Origin: Deltaproteobacteria bacterium
GTDB taxonomy: Bacteria; Desulfobacterota; Desulfarculia; Adiutricales; Adiutricaceae
NCBI GenBank assembly: GCA_031267005.1
Contig: JAIRZX010000075.1
Span: 1-16,522, forward strand
Direction of reading: 5' to 3'
Length of the DNA: 16,522 nucleotides
Each line of letters starts with the position of its first letter. The first letter of the stretch is position 1. The translations under genes and the position numbers were made by a program. Positions 14,255 to 16,522 of this stretch are shown in pieces. The notes beneath the pieces were generated by a model. That model saw only the letters and a list, made by a program, of their open reading frames with translations. It searched no databases and was not told the origin of the DNA.

Positions 14255-14402
14255 TTTCACTTTCGTCAGCCCCCGTTCCGTACCGACAGCCCGCGTTCCA
14301 TTCCGGCGGCCCGGCCCCTTCCCGGACGCCCGGACCCCATCCGAACACCCCCCCGGCGGGGCCGCCGTTAAGGCGGCCCGGCAAGCAGAAAGCGGTGACG
14401 CC

Positions 14403-14918
14403 ATGGACATCACAGTCGTGCAGAGGCTCGAGGAAGAACTGGGGGAGCACCTGGCCCGTTACCAGGAGCTCGTGGACTTCCTGGACCAGGAGAAGAAGCA
14501 CCTCCTGAACCTGGACCTGGACGGGCTCCTGGTGGTCTCCAAGGCCAAGGAGAGGCTGGCGAGGAAGATAATAGACGGCACGGGCGCCCTCCGCGAGTCC
14601 ATCGCCCAGACGGCCCTCATGCTGGGACTCGACGAGGAGCCCGCGCCGACCTTGGCCGAGATAGCCGCGCTCGCCCCCGCGCCCTACGGGATCCGCCTGG
14701 GCGAGGGGGCCGGGGCGCTCGCGAGGCTCAAGAACCTGATACTCCGGGAAAACGAGACCGCGAGGCACTTCGTGGAGGAGTCGCTCGAGCTCGTTACCGG
14801 GTCGATAAACATCCTCTCCGGCGCCGACGGGCTCAAGGGCAACGGCTACGGGAGCGACGGCAAGAAGGAGAAGGGGGTCAAGAAGGCCCTCCCCTCCAAG
14901 TTCAGCCGGGAGGTGTAG
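14403..14918 (+). CDS. flgN: Flagellar export chaperone FlgN
   Basis: FlgN binds the hook-filament junction proteins FlgK and FlgL in the cytoplasm and delivers them to the export gate. The 171-residue product is mostly helical, with heptad-like patterns (EEELGEHLARYQELVDFL near 10-27 and KERLARKI near 50-57) typical of FlgN, and no signal peptide. Family identity rests on this pattern, on length and on its place four bases before flgK. The frame is open far upstream (to 13692), but the ATG at 14403 is chosen: it follows a weak GGTG and begins MDITVVQRLEEEL, while the upstream part is a shadow of flgJ. The C-terminal 25 residues are Gly/Lys-rich. Confidence 0.87.
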   Translation: MDITVVQRLEEELGEHLARYQELVDFLDQEKKHLLNLDLDGLLVVSKAKERLARKIIDGTGALRESIAQTALMLGLDEEPAPTLAEIAALAPAPYGIRLGEGAGALARLKNLILRENETARHFVEESLELVTGSINILSGADGLKGNGYGSDGKKEKGVKKALPSKFSREV

Positions 14919-14922
14919 CGAA

Positions 14923-16522
14923 ATGGGTATCTCGTCGTCCATGTACGTGGCCCTGACCGGCATGCGCATGAGCCAGGCCGCGATGGAGACCGCCAGCCAC
15001 AACATAGCCAACGTCAACACCCAGGGCTATTCGCGGCAGAGGATAAACCTCGCGACCCTCCCCCCCCAGAACGCCGCCTGGGGGCAGATGGGGCTGGGGG
15101 TCAACGCCGACAACGTCATGCGCTACCACGACGAGTTCCTGACCCGGAGCCTCGTCACGACCGGCTCCACCCTGGGCCACCACGTGGCCCTGAAGAACCA
15201 GACCGACACTTTGGAGCTCTTCTACAACGAGTCCGCCGGAAACGGCATCAACCAGGCGATGAACGACTTCTTCGCGTCCTTCGACCAGCTGGCCGACGAG
15301 GCCAACAACAAGCCATACCGCGAGGAGTTGGTCGAGTATTCCCAGACGCTCGCGACGCAGTTAAAGTTCCGCCGCGAGGAGATGGACGAGCTCAGGATCG
15401 ACACCAACAAGCGCATAGACGAGGCGGCGAAGGCGGTAAACGTCCTCATAGCCGAGATAGCGGCTTTAAACCAGGAGATCACCGCGGCCGAGGACCCGCA
15501 GCTCAACAGGCAGGCCAACGACCTGAGGGACTCCCGGGACGAGAAGACGCGCCAGCTCGCCGAGTACATGGACATAGAGTACTACGAGGACCCCCACGAC
15601 GGTCAGTGGACCATCACCTCCTCCGTGGGCATCCCCCTGGTCCTGAAGGAGCGCCACTTCGACCTGAGGACGGGCTCCAAGTCCAACGGGGACGTGACGC
15701 TCCACACCACTCACAACGACTACTGGCAGGAGGACATAACCGGCCAGGTGAAGGGCGGGGCCATCGGCGGCTACCTGGAGTTCCGGGACGTGGTCCTGGA
15801 GGACGTCTACCGCAACTACGACTCCTTCGTGGACGGGCTAATCTTCAACTTAAACGACCAGCACGCCCAGGGGGCCTCCACCTCGCTGTTCACCGAGCTG
15901 AGGGCGTCCACCCTCGTCTCCAACAGGGCCTACAGGACCATAGAGTTCCCCGGCGACGACAACGACGTCACCATCAACTCGCTCGTCCCGCACCTGGCCT
16001 CCAAGGAGCCCTACGACCCCTACAGCGACCCGGACAACATCGAGGTGAAGTTCGTAAAGGCCCAGAGGACCACTTCGGAAATCACGTCGAGCGTCAAGTT
16101 CAACGACGACCCAGCCCGCATGAAGTGGGAGATAACTGTAACCCTCCCCGTGGACAGCCTGGGCAACGTCAGCTGCACCGCGAAGCAGCTGAAGGACTAC
16201 ATCAACTCGGAGCGCTCGCCGAGCCCCGGGGAAGGGTCGAACTACCTGCCGCCGCACACGTCCGGGTGGAAGGTGGGCGACTTCATCGAGGCCTCCTCGC
16301 CTATCGACCAGAGCGACACGGGGCGCGTCAACTTCAACGGCCCCACCTTCCCGCAGGGCCATGAGCTCATCGAGTTCTACCCCCTCGAGAGGACGCTCAA
16401 GTACACGGCCCCCCAGGGCAGCCACCTCTCCTACGGTTCCGAGCGCGCGACCCTGACCACCCGCCAGATCCACACCGACAACGACATCATCTTCACGGCG
16501 GTCGACAAGGGAGAGGCCGGCG
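14923..16522 (+). CDS. flgK: Hook-associated protein 1 FlgK, partial (3' end beyond window)
   Basis: FlgK is the first hook-filament junction protein; it replaces the FlgD cap. The frame is open from the ATG at 14923 to the window end (533 codons seen). The N-terminus has the rod/hook-family motif NIANVNTQGYSRQ at 27-39. A long helical segment at about 90-230 and FNLNDQHAQG at 308-317 are typical of FlgK. After that comes a region of more than 200 residues, rich in beta-like and acidic sequence, that is not part of minimal FlgK. It resembles the enlarged outer domains of some deltaproteobacterial FlgK proteins (inference). GGGAGG seven or more bases upstream overlaps the end of flgN, so the two are probably coupled in translation. 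Confidence 0.95.
   Translation, partial: MGISSSMYVALTGMRMSQAAMETASHNIANVNTQGYSRQRINLATLPPQNAAWGQMGLGVNADNVMRYHDEFLTRSLVTTGSTLGHHVALKNQTDTLELFYNESAGNGINQAMNDFFASFDQLADEANNKPYREELVEYSQTLATQLKFRREEMDELRIDTNKRIDEAAKAVNVLIAEIAALNQEITAAEDPQLNRQANDLRDSRDEKTRQLAEYMDIEYYEDPHDGQWTITSSVGIPLVLKERHFDLRTGSKSNGDVTLHTTHNDYWQEDITGQVKGGAIGGYLEFRDVVLEDVYRNYDSFVDGLIFNLNDQHAQGASTSLFTELRASTLVSNRAYRTIEFPGDDNDVTINSLVPHLASKEPYDPYSDPDNIEVKFVKAQRTTSEITSSVKFNDDPARMKWEITVTLPVDSLGNVSCTAKQLKDYINSERSPSPGEGSNYLPPHTSGWKVGDFIEASSPIDQSDTGRVNFNGPTFPQGHELIEFYPLERTLKYTAPQGSHLSYGSERATLTTRQIHTDNDIIFTAVDKGEAG

Noticed and set aside
13884..15020. Long minus-strand open frame opposite the flgJ end, flgN and flgK start
   Set aside because: It crosses three genes and is low-complexity; produced by high GC.

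Overview
The window is a very GC-rich (by inspection well above 60% G+C outside a short AT-rich patch near 500-585) stretch of a flagellar hook, rod and ring gene cluster from a Gram-negative bacterium. P-ring and L-ring genes (flgI, flgH), sigma-54-type promoters, and the forms of FlgE and FlgK suggest a deltaproteobacterium (Desulfobacterota, Desulfovibrio-like). That placement is inference from protein style and gene order, not from a marker gene.

Layout. Positions 1-707 hold no recognisable gene: a tandem repeat of about 155 bp, an AT-rich patch and a degenerate repeat of about 29 bp. Then come three genes on the minus strand, read right to left: fliK (8375-6378, hook-length control), flgD (5725-4976, hook cap) and flgE (4694-708, hook subunit). 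fliK has a textbook sigma-54 promoter (8540-8555) and is followed by a strong intrinsic terminator (6225-6278). flgD-flgE therefore look like a separate unit, with a weaker sigma-54-like promoter (5802-5817). A non-coding stretch of about 1.5 kb separates fliK from the divergent plus-strand operon flgH (L-ring lipoprotein), flgI (P-ring), flgJ-like rod-binding protein, flgN (chaperone) and flgK (hook-filament junction protein, cut by the window end). A perfect sigma-54 promoter (9728-9743) lies in front of flgH, and a second match (9373-9388) lies further upstream.

How the genes work together: FlgJ is needed for rod assembly, FlgI and FlgH build the P and L rings around the rod, FlgD caps the growing hook, FlgE polymerises into the hook, FliK measures it and triggers the export switch, and FlgN chaperones FlgK, which joins hook to filament. 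These are middle or hook-stage genes, which fits sigma-54 control.

The most unusual item is FlgE. It is 1328 residues long and carries an insert of about 680 residues made of ten degenerate Ala/Tyr-rich repeats (period about 63-76 residues), placed just before the FlgE D2 domain. A second theme is that nearly every spacer in the cluster carries its own unrelated tandem repeat (units of 12, 15, 16, 18, about 29, 30, about 55 and 155 bp). A third is that FlgH and FlgI have unusually long stretches before their signal peptides, and the FlgJ homologue has a roughly 380-residue disordered tail in place of an enzyme domain.
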